NCBI GenBank assembly: GCA_946886185.1
Contig: CAMPIC010000185.1
Coordinates: forward strand, 1 to 6,290
Source of the DNA: an uncultured bacterium
Lineage (GTDB): Bacteria > Eisenbacteria > RBG-16-71-46 > CAIMUX01
DNA length: 6,290 nucleotides
Direction: 5' to 3'
The notes under the pieces were generated by a model. The model saw only the letters and a list, made by a program, of their open reading frames with translations. It was not told where the DNA came from and did no database searches. Shown piece by piece: positions 6,229-6,290 of the stretch. How positions within the stretch are numbered: the stretch's first letter is position 1; each line of letters begins with the position of its first letter. The position numbers were made by a program, and so were the translations under genes.

Positions 6229-6290
6229 TCACTCTCGCAGCGGGAGTGCGTGGCACGGAACTGGCGCGGATCACTCTCCCAGCGGGAGGG
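6229..6290 (+). repeat. Second block of the 42-bp repeat family, running off the window
   Basis: The unit 6229-6270 matches the A unit of the 5157-5384 array at 36 of 42 positions. It carries the hairpin (6230-6248) and a sigma-54-like box TGGCACGGAACTGGC at 6251-6265. A second unit begins at 6271 and is cut by the window end. The orientation is the same as in the first array, pointing to the next, unseen gene. Confidence 0.88.

Overview
The window is GC-rich and carries three plus-strand genes, all for exported or probably exported proteins, separated by short spacers that contain tandem repeats. The protein styles suggest a bacterium of the FCB group, perhaps Candidatus Eisenbacteria or a relative: a probable beta-propeller/amidohydrolase fusion, DNRLRE domains, 'CC-LPDGTC' cysteine modules and a C-terminal FlgD/T9SS-like Ig tail. 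This placement is an inference from domain style. No marker gene is present.

Layout. Positions 1-1488 are the 3' part of an amidohydrolase gene whose start lies before the window. The first ~50 visible residues are an Asp-rich linker built on a 24-bp tandem repeat. The 247-bp spacer that follows holds three 17-bp direct repeats. Positions 1736-5125 encode a 1129-residue secreted mosaic protein: signal peptide, DNRLRE domain, Cys module, second DNRLRE domain, second Cys module, complete CotA-like laccase with all copper ligands, and a C-terminal FlgD/Por-type Ig domain. The next spacer (5126-5394) is filled by an array of 42-bp units in strict A-B-A-B-A order, ending at the ribosome binding site of the third gene. 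Positions 5395-6174 encode a secreted protein that is a single DNRLRE domain, a paralogue of the two in the laccase. The last 116 bases hold a small AT-rich dyad and the start of another block of the same 42-bp repeat.

The strongest unexplained signal is the 42-bp repeat family. Every complete unit carries a sequence close to a sigma-54 -24/-12 promoter (TGGCACG-N4-TGGC), reading towards the downstream gene. The five boxes before the third gene are exactly 42 bp apart, about four turns of B-DNA, so all lie on the same helix face. The A-type units also hold a perfect 8-bp stem hairpin. The last box would predict a transcript starting about 22 nt before the third gene's ATG.

How the genes work together is not certain. 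The laccase would oxidise phenolic or metal substrates outside the cell. The DNRLRE domains (CBM96-like) may attach it, and the third protein, to a polysaccharide or surface. No functional link between the amidohydrolase and the laccase is visible beyond shared orientation and probable export.
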